64,000 bases of DNA from Ehretia macrophylla. Taxonomy: Eukaryota > Streptophyta > Magnoliopsida > Boraginales > Ehretiaceae. Within the stretch, counting starts at the first letter, position 1. Every line of letters begins with the position of its first letter. The position numbers were made by a program, and so were the translations under genes. The stretch spans positions 34,015,235 to 34,079,234 of the forward strand of contig CM075781.1 of NCBI GenBank assembly GCA_037974665.1, written 5' to 3'. A model generated the notes under the pieces. It was given only the letters and a program-made list of their open reading frames with translations, had not been told where the DNA came from and did not search any database. Of this stretch, positions 45,824 to 58,329 are shown one piece after another.

Positions 45824-48800
45824 CGCCCCCTCAAACGAAGCTGAGTCGAACACAGCGAGCTTGCTCCGTAAGTGTTGAAAACGTTGACAAGCTAGAGACT
45901 TCGTCATGATATCTGCCAATTGATCAACGGTGGAGATGAAGCGAATATCCAAGTCACCTAAAGCAACTTTCTCCCTAACAAAGTGAACATCCACCTCAAT
46001 GTGCTTCGTCTGGGCATGAAAAATTGGGTTAGCCGTTAAGTATGTAGCGCCAATGTTATCACACCACAACACTGGTTTAGAAGTGGGCAAGGCTCGCAAT
46101 TCACGGAGAAGAGATTGTATCCAACAAAGATCAATAGTAGCGAAAGCAATGACACAATACTCCGCTTCAGTGCTCGACCGCGAAGTAGTGGTTTGTTTCT
46201 TAGCAGTCCAGGAGACCAAATTCGGACCAAGATAAATGCAATAGCCATGAGTGCTATGTCTATCATCCGGACACCCAGCCCAATCTGAGTCTGAATAAGC
46301 ATGAAGAACTGTGTTTGTCGAAGGGAGAAAGTATAAGCCATGAGAGATAGTCCCCTTCAAGTACCAGAGTATGCGTTTCACAGCAGACCAATGAACATCA
46401 GTGGGAGCATGCATGAACTAGCACACCTTATTGACAGCAAAGCTAATTTCAGGCCTAGTAATCGTGAGATACTGTAAAGCACCGACTACACTGCGATATA
46501 AAATGGGATCAGAAAATGGATCGCCTACGTGTAGTGAAAGTTGCTAAGAGGCTGCTAGTGGAGTGTCAATAGGTTTAGCATCAGTAAGCTTGGCCCATGC
46601 CAAGAGATCACCTATATAGCGCTCTTGAGTGAGCAATAATCCTGAGGCAATCCGATGAACTTGAATTCCAAGGAAAAATGACAGATCACCCAACTCTTTC
46701 AAAGCAATTTGACGATGTAAGACGGAGGTGACAGACTGAAGTGCCTCTAAAGTGGTGCCAGTCAAAATAATGTCATCCACATAAACCAACAAATATATAG
46801 TGTCATGGGCTGTGTGTCTCATAAACAAGAACGTATCAGATATAGATGAAATGAATCCAAGCTGGAGTAAAAAAGTACTCAGCCGAGATAACCAAGCCCG
46901 GGGTGCCTGTTTTAATCCGTAGATGGCTTTTTGCAACTTACACACATGATTCGGAAGTGTCGGATGAGTGAAACCTGGTGGTTGAGACATAACAACTTCC
47001 TCAGAAAGTAAACCATGCAAAAAGGCATTGTTAACATCAACTTGTCGAATTGGCCAATTACAAAAGACCGCTAAAAATAAAATGATTCGAATAGTGATAG
47101 GCTTGACCACCGGATTGAATGTGTCAGTGTAGTCGATACCCTCCTCTTGATTAAATCCCTTCGCAACCAACCGTGCCTTGTACCGCTCTATTGATCCATC
47201 AACGTTTCTTTTAATCCTGAACACCCATTTACACCAAATAATGTTAGCAGCTGGGGGTTTCGGGACTAACAACCAAGTGTCGTTCTGAATTAAGGCATTA
47301 TACTCATTACTCATGGCAGTTCGCCAGTGAGCAAGTTTAGAAGCAGCTGAGTATGACTGGGGTTCATTTTCCATGGCAGAATGTGAGGTAGAAGCCGCAG
47401 CAGTGAATGTGACGAAGTCAGTGAACTGCTTCGGTTTGCGAGTGTTGTCTCTGTTCCTGGTAATCATGGGATGAAGAGAAGTAGAAGAAGGAACGGTTGA
47501 TGGAGAAAGAACATTAGGAGACAGAGAGTAAGAGGATGAAGAAAAGGCAGAACGCAGAGGGGAAATGAGAAAAGAAAAGTCAGTCTCTGAAAGCACATGA
47601 GCAAACACATTAATTGCAGAAGATGGAAACTTGGGACTCACGACATCAGGCTGATGAGATATGAAAGCGGCACGTGATTGATGGTGAGCTGGCACGGAGG
47701 ACGAAGCATGTGGGACTAGAGGAGAAGTAAGAATGTCGCGATATAAGGCACGGTAGGTAGGAGAGTGAGTGTCTGAAATTTCTGTGTGTGGAGTAATATT
47801 ATGAGCAGGCACGAAAGACAAGGAATGGACATCAGGGCGCGTGGGAGTTGGTGTGGAGTGAATGCATGGTTGTGCAGTGCAAGAACAGGCAAAAATTGAG
47901 GCATTAATTGGATGTGAATAAGATAACTCATTAATTGAAGAGTTGGTGGAGTGTGACGGCTCATTATGGCTTGGAGAATTAGTATTGGAAAGCTGAAGAT
48001 ATGATGGATGTGCTATGGCAGAAGCTATAGGTACAAGTTGCATTGTATTGATATCGCCTATATTATCAAGTGGTGAATGAGAATCACGATTTGGCTGAGT
48101 AGATGCAACAGACTGAGACTTGGAGGAAATAGGAGCAGGATAATGAGCAATAGAAGAGGAAAATAGGAGCAGAGATTCACGAGGCATGCGAAACAGAAAT
48201 AATTCCTCGTTAAAAATTATATGATGTGATAAATACACTCTCCCAGTTTGCATATCATAACAACGGTAGCCAAGATGGTCAAGATTATAGCCAATAAATG
48301 CACAAGGGACAGATTTTGGACTCAATTTATCTGGTTTAGTAGCCCCAAGAAATGGAAAACAGAGACACCCAAAAACACGAAAGAGTGAGTATTGAGGCGT
48401 TTTGCAGTACAACTTTTGAAAGGGAGAAAAATGATTAAGAACAGGTGCTGGTAACCTGTTAATTAAATATGTTGTCGTACTAAAAGCCTCAAGCCAGAAT
48501 TGCTTAGGAAGTGATGCCTGAAACATTAGAGTGGTGCCTAACTCTGTGATATGCCAGATTTTTCTTTCAGCCATACCGTTTTGTTCATGAGTATGGGGAC
48601 ACAAAATTCTATACTGGATACCATTAGAATGCAAAATAGATTTAAGACGACCTTGAGTGAGTTCACGAGCCCCATCGCATTGGAAAATTTTAATAGTTGT
48701 AGAGAATTGATTTTCGACCAAATTCTTGAGATGAATAAAGCAATCAACACAGTCATCTTTATTTTTTAAGGGATAGAGCCATGTAATCCTACTAAAATCA

Positions 48801-50362
48801 TCCACGAATATAATGAAATATCGGTAACCAGAAAAGGAACAAACAAATACAAGACCCCAAATATCCGAGTGAATTATTTCAAAAGGAACAGTTGCATTAT
48901 TTTCTGATGTACAAAAGGAAAGCGTGTGACTCTTCCCCATGATACAAGAGTTACAATCAGAACATGAAATTGAAACATCAGAAAAACTAACAGATCGCCT
49001 AGATTTGAGAAAAGCTAAAATGGACTACGACGGATGTCCCAATCCCTTGTGCCACAGAGAAGACGAAAGTCTGGAAAGGAGTCCCGGTGCGGAGGTCCTT
49101 GACAAGACAACCAGAAGGAAAAAATTCAAATGAGATAGAATTATCCTTTGTAAATTACGACAAAGAAAGTAAGTTTTTGGTGAGTTGTGGGACATGGAGA
49201 ACATTGGTTAGGGAAAAAGCACGAGAAGGAGTGGAAAGAGAAGAGTTACCAGTGTGGGAGATGGGCAGAGGCGTACCATCACCAATAACTACCTGATCGG
49301 AACCACGATAAGGCTGGAGTTGATTCAGTAGAGATGAATCCGAAGTCATATAAGAGGAAGCACCCGTGTCAGGAATCCAAGATGAAACCGCAAGAGTGAG
49401 AACAATGGAAGCTTGCTGGTGGTGTTGTTGATGGAAACTAGCAAAATGATTGTTGTTGGTGTTGTTGGTGTTGTTGGCACTATTTCTGGACTAAGAGTAC
49501 TTGTATCGACATTTAGCAGCAGAGTGGCCATATTTGTGACAAATCTGACATTTTATTACGGGAGCCAGTGGAGTATTGTTTGCCATTGGAGTGGTGGGGA
49601 GAAGAAGAAGAAGAGGACGAATGTTGTTTGTAGGAGCCAGAGTGTGATGCGACATAGGAAGAGATGGAGGGAGTGGGTAGTAAACTTTGCTGACCAATGG
49701 TGGCAGATTGCATCTGTGTAGTAAGCGCAGCAACAGAGCCAGAATCAGAGAGTGGCTTAGAGTCATCATTCAAGAGAGTGCGTTGTTCATACATCAGGAG
49801 TTTGGCTCGCACTGCAGAAAAAGTGGGAGGGGGATTTAAATTCTCAATAGTAGTGACAAATGGACGATATTCTTTGGGAAGACCGTTAAGGTGTCACCGA
49901 TGGCGGACAGAGAGTTGGAGATGTGGTGTAGTTGTTGCAGGTAATCTGAGATTGGAAGTGAACCTTTGCAAAGAGCGCTAACTGTGCGCAAAGTAAAGAC
50001 TTTCGAGCTATAGACTGCAGTAAAAATGCTTCTTTGAGGGAGGTCCACAGGTCAAAGGCAGAGGAGTGACCCATAGCTTGATGTACTAAAGAGTCAGAAA
50101 GTGTGGCGGTGCTGCAGGCAGTTACAAAGCTGTCAAAACGAGACCAATCATAATGGGAGATTGTAGTCGACAAAGAGGAAGCAGAAGCAGTGGATTTGGT
50201 CGGTTTAAGAAGGTTGCCATCAATGTAACCAGTCAGCTCCGTAAAAGTGAAGTAGTTCATTATTTGTGTCTGCCAAGTAAGGTAATTGGTAATGTCAAGT
50301 AATACTATAACAAAAGCTTTGACATTGTACAATGGGAGGGGAGTGGAGGAGGAGTCAGCCAT
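45824..50362 (-). pseudogene. Nested Copia gag-pol region (fossil)
   Basis: Parts on the - strand: gag from about 50362 (MADSSSTPLPLYNVKAF) to 49570; zinc knuckle CQICHKYGHSAAKC near 49520; protease region about 49340-49480; integrase about 48000-48950 (HSDIWG; the Glu region AERKIWHITE); a long Ser/Thr/Pro-rich linker; RT about 46545-47400 (YKARLVAKGFNQEEGIDYTD, LLVYVDDIILTG); RNase H about 45825-46500 (SDSDWAGCPDDRHSTHGYCI, SSTEAEY). A 798-residue open stretch covers integrase plus RT. A handful of breaks. Confidence 0.93.
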
Positions 50363-50558
50363 AGAGAAGAGTGAAAGATTTGAGAAAGAAAAGAGTGAAA
50401 AAGGACGTGAGGAGATGAGTTGTTAAGAAAAAGTTGGTGTGGAAAAGTTGAGGAAACGTGACAGAGGCAAAGAATTAGAAAATGTAGAGATTTTTGGTGA
50501 GAAAAGAGCGTGAAATTGTAGGATCACATAGACATATGTCGTGTGACTTCTGATATCA

Positions 50559-50725
50559 TGAAAGAATTGTATTCGGAGTAAATTACAATCTATTCAGATG
50601 TACATCACGTATTTATACAACAAAGCATTTTACACCAATGTAACTACTCGTAAAGATAAAGAAGTACAAGGATCAGAGTCATATTAGATAAAGTTTCAAA
50701 AATTCAAAACGTACAATCGTTATCA
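50559..50725 (-). repeat. 5' LTR of the nested Copia element
   Basis: Same length and ends as the left copy. A TATA-like box near 50609-50620 on the - strand points into the element. Confidence 0.94.
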
Positions 50726-50810
50726 CTTATTTCCCTAAGTGTGTTTTTTTCTTCTTTCGTCTCACCGTCATTATCAATTGACGTGTTCATCATCCTTCAT
50801 CAATTAAGCC

Positions 50811-53800
50811 ATGGCAAAAAGTCCAACACAAACTTCAAATACTACAATTCCATCACACACCTCCACACTCAATTCCTCCAACCCTTACTACCTTCATAAC
50901 TCGGACAATCCGGGAATCAATCTTGTGTCAAGAACCCTGACTGGAGAAAATTATTCGATGTGGAGTCAAGCAATGCAAATGGTTGTCAACGCAAAAAATA
51001 AGCTTGGATTTATTGACGGCGCCGTCGAACGTCCTGATGCTACTAAGTCTCCTACAGATTATGCATTTTTGCAAAGGTGCAACGATATGGTGCTATCCAG
51101 GCTCCTCAACTCAATAGATGTTGACCTTGTAAATAGTGTCATTTATATGGACACCGCGTCTACTTTATGGAGTGATGTTCAAAAGCGATTTTCTCAAAGC
51201 AATTCGCCCTATATCTATCAGATTCTTCAAGCTATTTTCTCTCTTCAACAACAACAAACCTCTGTGGTAACATACTTCAACAAACTCAAATCACTTTGGG
51301 ATGAATTAGCTTCATATCATCTGTTGCCTTCTTGTACTCGTGGAGCAATGAAATTACTTATTGCTCGTGATCATTTCTAACTCAATTTTTAATGGGGTTA
51401 AATGAATCTTATGCTGCTATTCGCAGCCAAATATTACTCATGACTCCCCTCCTTAACATCATCAAGGTATACGCTTTCATTCTTCAGGAATAAAAACAGC
51501 AAGAAATAGCTATCTTTGCTCCACCCTCTGATGAAACAACCCTTGCCACGGCTGCCTCTTTTGACGCCGTTGTGCTTGTCGCTCGACGTTCATCCTCAAC
51601 TGTTAAGAACGGATTCAATTCTGGTAGTTCCATCAATTCCCACGGTTCAGGACACCAACGTCCCTCTTGTGATCATTGTCACAGTCTAGGCTTGACAGGT
51701 GTTAGGCAATCGGTTGATCGTTGTTAGAAATGATTACCCGCCTAGTCACAAACTCCATAAAGCTCTTGACAAAGCTTCCTCTAATGCTGCATCTGGTGGA
51801 GAAAATCAGAATAACTAGACTGATAATTTTCAGAGTTCCTTCATTTGCTCAAGCAAAATATTAGCAAATCATAGCTATCCTTAATGAAGGTACTTCACAC
51901 ACTATGGAAAACGTTGCAGGTATTTGTTCTCTTTTTCCTTCTGCTTCTTTTTCCCTCTCCACACCATCTTGGATAATTTACACGGGTGTGACGGATCATA
52001 TGGTTTCCACCCGCGACAACCTCTTCAATTCTTCTTCAATTAATAATTTGCCTATTCGATTACCAAACGGAACTGTCGTTCCCGTGTCCACCACAGATTC
52101 TACCACTCTCGCTCCCAATTAACTTTTAAATAGTGTTTTTTATATCCTTTCCTTTAATATCAACTTACTTTATGTAAGAAAACTTACTAAATCCCTTCAA
52201 TGTCAACTTACTTTCTGTAAGCAAAATTACTAAATCCCTCAATTGCTCAGACACTTTCTTTTCAGACTTTTGAGGAAGATGATTGGTTTGGGTAAAGAAG
52301 TTGGAGGACTCAACCTATTCACCCCGTCTTTACCATCATCCTAATTATCCAATGAGACACTTACAACCATCTCGCCCACGATTTGGCATCAAAGGCTTGG
52401 CCACCCATCACATGGTCGCAATTAAATGTTTGTCGCAAACAAAACCTTAAGTTTCTTTCGATTCTAATTTACGTTGTAAAACATGCCCTTTGGCTAAACA
52501 AATTAGAAATTCTTTTTCAAATAGTTCAATATCTACAAGTCATATCTTTGATTTAATTCATTGTGACATATGGGAACCACAATATGTGTCTTCAATTACT
52601 GCTACGTATTATTTCTTAACTATCGTTGATGATTATTCTCGTTGTACTTGGGTATAACTCATAAGTTACAAATCTAAAACTTGTGGGTTGCTTAAGTCTT
52701 TCTTCTACATGGTTCGAACTCAGTTTTCTTGTATCATTAAAAGTTTTTGCAGTGATAACGAAGCAAATTTTTTCTCCACCGAATTTACTTCCTTTTTACG
52801 GGATAATGGGATTGTTCAGCAACATATTTGTGTTGCCGCCCCTAACATAATGGTGTTGTCGAACACAAACATAGGTTCATCCTAGACGTTGCTTGTGCCA
52901 TTTGCTTTCAAACTTCCCTTCCCTTAAAATTTTGGGGTAAATGTATCCTCACAACGACATACCTTATTAATAGAATTCCAACACCAACCTTATTAGGTAA
53001 ATCTCCATATGAAATTCTCATGCAGAAACCTCTTTCTTACACTCACTTGCACAATTTTGGTTGTCTATGCTTTGCCACTAATGTCACGCAAACAAATAAA
53101 TTTGGACGTTGCGCTCCACGTTGTTTATTTATTGGGTACCCTTTTGGACAAAATGCTTATCGTCTTTTTGATTTAGAGTCCCAAACCCTCTTTAGCAGTT
53201 GAGATGTCATTCTTCATGAATCAATTTTTCCTTTGGCAAAACTTGATGATTCAACTTCACTTTCTAACATGGTACTTCCCTTACCTACGCATAATATCAC
53301 CACACATGACCTTCCTCTGGAGAACGTTGTTATTTCCCTACCACATGCTACTTCCAGCCCATCCCTTCTTCTACTAGTTTGGTGTTCTACTAGGTCCCGT
53401 CACATTCCATCATATCCAAAGGACTACCAATGCCTCATCCTCCCTACTTCCACGCCCTCTCCGTTATCTACCTCTTTGCAAGCCAACAACTCAAGTACAT
53501 GCTACCCTCTATTTCATGTCCTCTCTCATGATAGTTTATCTTCTCGGCATTGTTGTTTTCTTTCTTCCCTTTCAGAGAACAAAGAACCTACCTCGTTTTC
53601 CCAGGCTATATAGGACCCTCATTGGCGACAAGCTATGGATGACGAACTCTCCGCCTTAGCAGCCAATGGTAAATGGTCTATCACGCTATTACCTCTTGGC
53701 AAGCAACCTATTGGCTATAAATGAGTTTATAAAATCAAATATAAGGCAGATGGTTCTATATATTGAGTGCTATAAAGCTATGCTTGTGGCTAAAGGCTAC

Positions 53801-55420
53801 ACACAGCAAGAAGGTCTGGATTATCATGAAACGTTTTCTATAGTTGCCAAACTAACCAGTGTTAGATGTTTTCTTGCTGTTGCATCATCCAAGAATTGGT
53901 CTCTCCATCAAATGGATGTTCATAATGCATTCCTTCATGGAAATTTGGATGAAGAGGTGTACATGTCTTTTCCACCTGGACTTGGCAAACATGGGGAGAA
54001 TCAAGTTTGTCAACTTAATAAATCTATCTGTGGCCTTAAACAAGCCTCCAGAAATTGGTTTGCCAAGCCTTCTTTGGCCCTTCAGGATGCTGGTTACATG
54101 CCTTCTCGGGTTGATTACTTATTATTCACTTAGTCTCATGGCTCTGCATTCACAGCAGTCCTTGTATATGTAAATGATGTTATTATTGAGGGTAATGATC
54201 CTAAGGCCATCATTCATTTGAAGCAATTCCTTCAAGAATGTTTCCCCATAAAAGACCCTGGACCTCTCAAATACTTTCTTGGGATTGAAGTGGCTTGTTC
54301 CAAAAAAGGTATATATATTTCTCAAAGAAAATACACTATTGACATTCTCAGTGATGCAGATCACCTTAGAGCACACCACTGTGATTTTCCAATGGAACAA
54401 CACCTTAAGTTGTCTAATGAAGATGGGGCACTACTCCATAATACATCTATGTATCGACGCCTCATTGGTCGACTCATTTACTTGACCATCACTCGGCCAG
54501 ATATTATGTTTGTTTTACATACACTCAGTCAACTTATGAATGCTCCACGAAAGCCTTATCTTGATGCAACCATGAGGTTACTCCGATACCTCAGGAACCC
54601 GCCTGGTCAAGGACTTCTTTGTCATTCAAACAACTCGTTGTCTCTTAAAGCATATCCAATAACGAGACGATCAACAACTGGATTTTGTGTAAAGCTTGGA
54701 GACTCTCTTATTTCATGGAAGATAAAGAAACAACCTATCATCTCAAGATCATCCGTAGATGCAGAATGTCGTACCATGGCTAATATGAGTTGCGAATTAA
54801 GTTGGTTAAAGTATTTGCTTCAAGATTTCAAGGTCCATGATCCTGAACCAGTCACGCTATTTTGTGACAATTAGGCGGCTTTCCATATAGCCACGATCCA
54901 GTCTTTTATGAGATGACTAAGCACGTTAAACTTGACTGTCACCTTATTCAAGAGAAACTGCAGGCTAGATTAATTAAGACAGGCTACATTCCAACTTCTC
55001 AACAACTGGCCAATCTATTCACCAAACCTTGGGTCGTGCACAATTCAATAATCTTCTTAGGGTATCCTTAGTAGAGTCTCTATTTTAGAGACTCTACTAT
55101 CGTATAATTATTACGTAATATAGTTCATTTGGTGCAACAAAAATTCATAAAGTAGAGATTAAAATCACCAAAAGTGGGCCCGGGTCTCTAAAAAGTACAG
55201 AGTCTCTAAAAATGTTAACAAATTTGTTAACATTTTTAGAGACTCTGTACTTTTTAGAGACCCGGGCCCACTTTTGGTGATTTTAATCTCTACTTTATGA
55301 ATTTTTGTTGCACCAAATGAACTATATTACGTAATAATTATACGATAGTAGAGTCTCTATTTTAGAGACTCTACTAAGGACAGCCTTAACAAGTTGGGCG
55401 TTCACGTCTTACACACTCCA
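50811..55420 (+). pseudogene. + strand Copia gag-pol region (fossil, heavily decayed)
   Basis: Gag 50811-51380 is still open (MAKSPTQTSNTT; DNPGINLVSRTLTGENYSMW). Further right: protease-like segment about 51960-52120, integrase segments about 52480-53200, RT about 53600-54200 ([31 protein letters not shown]) and RNase H from about 54600 (RRSTTGFCVKLG; SSVDAECRTMA) to the MITE and just beyond. Many breaks; clearly older than the element nested in it. Confidence 0.88.
55060..55385. mobile_element. Tourist-like MITE, 326-bp near-perfect hairpin
   Basis: Target triplet TTA on both sides (55057-55059 and 55386-55388). The whole 326 bp is an inverted repeat centred on GTTAACAAATTTGTTAAC (55214-55231). 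By eye the arms match perfectly except for about two bases in the first six at the tips (GGGTATCC against GGCTGTCC). TTA TSDs and GG(G/C)...-type ends indicate PIF/Harbinger. It sits in the RNase H end of the + strand Copia element. No coding capacity. The lack of arm divergence implies recent insertion or gene-conversion-like repair. Confidence 0.93.
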
Positions 55421-56995
55421 TGTCATGCCCTCAAAATTCTCCTAGGCGAATCTCGGGAACATAATTGTCGCGTACTAAGAAGGAATGTTATTTCTAAATA
55501 TGCAAGGCACTAAACTAACATTAATTTAAAATCCACAATAATAAATAAGAGGCAAGCCATCAGAGCATCAAATTATCATCAGACAGTGATATTTAAGTCT
55601 CCAACTAATAAATAAGAATCTCCAAAAGAAATACATAACTTTTTCCAAACTCCTAAATCAAAATGAGAAATTAAATTCATATATGTAGAAGATAAATCAA
55701 CATATTCCTAACAAAAACGTCCAAAGGGTTGTAATCAATTATTTGTCGAGGCAGCCTCTACCCCCAAGCCAAATTCAAAAAATCTATTCTTCACCTTTTG
55801 CAAAGAAAATACTTTTACAAAAAAATTATGAGACACAAATCTTAGTAAGTGACGATCCCCAAGAAAACCTCTTGTGACCTTTAAGAGATTTGTATATGTT
55901 AAAATAGTCATTTTATAAATAAAAAAATTGCTATATTTCATAATTCAAAAATAAACAAGGTTCATGCTAAAATTGAAAACACTATGGCTCCGTTTGTTTG
56001 TCGTACAATAACTTGTTTGTGGAAAATATTTTCATCTGAAAATATTTTCCTGAAAAATATAATATTTTCCTGAAAAAATATAATATTTTCCTGAAAAAAT
56101 ATAATATTTTATAGTGTTTGGGCTTCGTTTGTTTATTGTAAAATAACTTGCTTGTGAAAAATACTTTCAGAAAAAAATATTTTCCTGAAAATAGAATATT
56201 TTCTAGTGTTTGGAAAATGTAAAATGTTTTCATCTTCCAAAGGATATGAAAATATTTTTCCAAACTTTGTACTAGTCGTAATATTTGACTGAAAAATATT
56301 TTTCAGTTGACCAATTTGTCGCTGTTACCAAACACTGAAAAATTGAGAAAATGTAGCCACAATTTTTTATTAAAAAATATTTTTCAGTTGACCAAATACC
56401 GAAAAATTGAGAAAATATTTTCCAAAAAAATATTTTACAGCAAACACCAACAGGGTGCTGAAATATTAGTGTTTAACCCCTACGAATAGGATCCTGAATT
56501 TATAGCATTTTCTATGTTTCACATATCCAAGAATCCGAAATATGTTCAATGATCACATGATGCACAAAAATAGACTCAAGAGTCAAAATATTTTCACAGT
56601 CCCTTAAAATCGCACTAAAAATCTAGTTCTAAGGTTTTACTTTGAATTTTCAAAATGACTTAGTTCATTTAAAATCCAATTATGCAAAAATATTCTATGA
56701 TGATCATTTTGCATTCTAAATCTTAAAAAGGAACATCCATAATTATACTAGGACTAAACCGTAGAATTACAAGATTAACATATTATCTATGAGTCCTTTG
56801 AAAACATGCTAAAGTTTAGTCTCAACATCTTGGTTTGAATTTTCAAAATGGTTTAGTGCATGCTTAGAGCCCAAATATATGAAAATCTTGACTTTGCGTT
56901 CGAAAGTTTTAAAACTATAAAAAACAATAAAATAACGCTTAAAAGGTGCGAAAATAACAAACTTAATTAAATGAAAGAGAAAACATTTTTTTGGG
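55421..56995. repeat. Dispersed repeat, copy 2
   Basis: Matches 12432-14370 over its start (TGTCATGCCC...), middle and end (GAAAGAGAAAACATTTTT). It lacks the MULE-type MITE and the (AT)n run of copy 1. It has its own foreign block at about 55985-56455. It begins directly in Copia pol sequence, so it inserted there or was joined by deletion. Confidence 0.6.
55985..56455. mobile_element. MITE-like block, possibly hAT-type
   Basis: Starts GGCTCCGTTTGTTTGTCGTA and ends near TTTTACAGCAAACACC, resembling GTTTGGTAAA-type plant MITEs. It contains repeats of AAAATATTTTCCTGAAAA in both orientations and a second GGCTTCGTTTGTTTATTGTA start near 56121, so it may be two nested or tandem copies. It replaces about 220 bp present in repeat copy 1. 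Confidence 0.5.
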
Positions 56996-56997
56996 CA

Positions 56998-57215
56998 AAT
57001 CTCACAAATAGTCCCTATTATTTATAAATTTTTGACAAATAGTCCTCATTGTTTTAAAAGTCATGCAATTAGTCCTTATTGTTTGTAAAAGTTTCACCAA
57101 TAGTCCTCATTGTTTCACAAGTCCTTCGATTAGTCCCTATTGTTTACAAAAGTCTCCCTATTAGTTCTCATTGTTTACAAAAGTTTCTCTATTAGTCTTC
57201 AATGTTTGTAAATAC
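56998..57215. repeat. Tandem repeat of TTAGTCCTCATTGTTT-type units
   Basis: About six degenerate units of 35-40 bp, e.g. TTAGTCCTTATTGTTTGTAA, CAATAGTCCTCATTGTTTCA. Similar words mark ends of MULE-type MITEs, so this may be an expanded terminal region. Confidence 0.7.
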
Positions 57216-57995
57216 ATTTGTAAATATCCACCGCAAAAAATGGTCACCAAGCCGTCACCAATGGCCGTCTTTGTCATCTCCAATTTCGTGATAGCACCAT
57301 GTTGTACCGTCACCAAATTAGCGATGACACGGTGAGGGAAAATATTAGGTAAGTAATTCGGATACAGTGGAGATGGCTCGGTGACGGTATGGTGATAGCT
57401 AAATTTTATCTGTTTTGTAAGCAAGACCTTTAATCCCAAAATAACAATGAACGTAGTAAATTCTAAACTAGCAATACCAGTTACAACATATATCGTTAAC
57501 GAAAAGTATTGACAAACGTCGTTTTCCAAGTAATATAATAGTTCGTTATTGTAGACAATAACAACAACATTATACAAACATTATAATTTAATATCCAGCT
57601 GTCCAATTACGACATGCATACAATTGCATTAAATTATATTTTCAGCTAATAAATGTAAAATTGAAAATTAAAACTTTTCCACTTTATATAATTTTGTAAA
57701 TTATAAATTTATAATTGTTAATTGTATGAATCATATTTTTTTTATAAAATTACACATTATATTTTTGTACCTTTATTATTAAATTCTTATATAATTACTA
57801 ATATAAAAATTATATATTAAAATATACATTTCTTTTATAATTTTAAACGTTAATAATTTTTTAAATATTTTTCCTTATCTCCCTATTGAAGATGGAGATA
57901 TGGAGACGGGGGCTATACCCATCACCAACTTAGAGACGGGAGCTGAATCCCGTCTCTAATAATGGAGACGGGTAACCATCCCCGTCTTCAATTAA
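57216..57995. other. DNA-transposon-like debris (CACTA-type subterminal motifs)
   Basis: 57225-57400 has CGTCACC/GGTGACG words in both orientations. 57890-57990 has GAGACGGG and CCCGTCTC words in both orientations. Between them is very AT-rich DNA. Such clustered short inverted motifs are typical of subterminal regions of CACTA-like elements. No transposase; the 138-residue - strand frame (57161-57577) matches nothing I know. Confidence 0.4.
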
Positions 57996-58300
57996 TGCCT
58001 GAGGATATACGACTGTGGAAAAGTAGCTTCCATAGAATTCTTGATGAGGTTCCAGTAATTTGGTATAAAGTTGAAGAGCAATTTACACATGGCATAAAGA
58101 TTGAGACAAAACTGTGATAACCAGTAATATTATTTCTGCAGTCATATACCAAAAAAGCTCAATTATCAACCAATGTAGGTGCGATCTCGTGAGTCGAATG
58201 TAGAAGCTAACCGTGAGCTTGAAATGCTATTACAGATCAATAAGATGGAAAAAGATTACATTTCTGAGTCAGCATGCAATAAGGCTGTTGTAAGGGTCAA
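57996..58300 (+). pseudogene. Possible captured host gene fragment
   Basis: Two coding-like pieces with sensible composition: about 57996-58110 (PEDIRLWKSSFHRILDEVPV) and 58171-58290 (SRESNVEANRELEMLLQINK). The second begins after a plausible acceptor (CCAATGTAG) and ends at a GTAAGG donor-like site at about 58290. They look like two neighbouring exons of one host gene joined by a short intron. I do not recognise the protein. Position next to transposon-terminal motifs suggests capture. Confidence 0.4.
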
Positions 58301-58329
58301 TGGTGGGAAACTACCTCCCCACCATCCCC

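Larger units (their letters stand above)
45657..50725 (-). mobile_element. Ty1/Copia retrotransposon on -, nearly complete, nested in another Copia
   Basis: Two 167-bp LTRs (45657-45823 and 50559-50725), TSD cttat on both sides (45652-45656 and 50726-50730), a PPT (C-rich on +) next to the left LTR and a PBS-like TGATATCAGAAG next to the right LTR. On the - strand: gag, CCHC knuckle, protease, integrase, RT and RNase H. LTRs differ at 8 of 167 sites by hand count (about 5%), so it is younger than its host element. It is largely intact in layout with a handful of breaks. Confidence 0.95.
45433..55420 (+). mobile_element. Ty1/Copia retrotransposon on +, heavily invaded and missing its 3' LTR
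   Basis: The 5' LTR candidate 45433-45598 (TGTTGACAGC...TCTTTACA) is followed by PBS TGGTATCAGACAAGC at 45599. The element is entered at 45656 by another Copia element and resumes at 50726. Gag (50811-51380), protease, integrase, RT and RNase H follow to about 55420 with a hairpin MITE near the end. The 3' end stops where the dispersed repeat copy 2 begins, and no second LTR is visible. The gag start (NPYYLHNSDNPG; LTGENYSMWSQAM) is like the Ale/Retrofit type. It is an old copy with many breaks. Confidence 0.85.

Noticed and set aside
57161-57577. 138-residue - strand frame
   Set aside because: Overlaps tandem repeats and CACTA-like subterminal motifs; composition is not coding-like.
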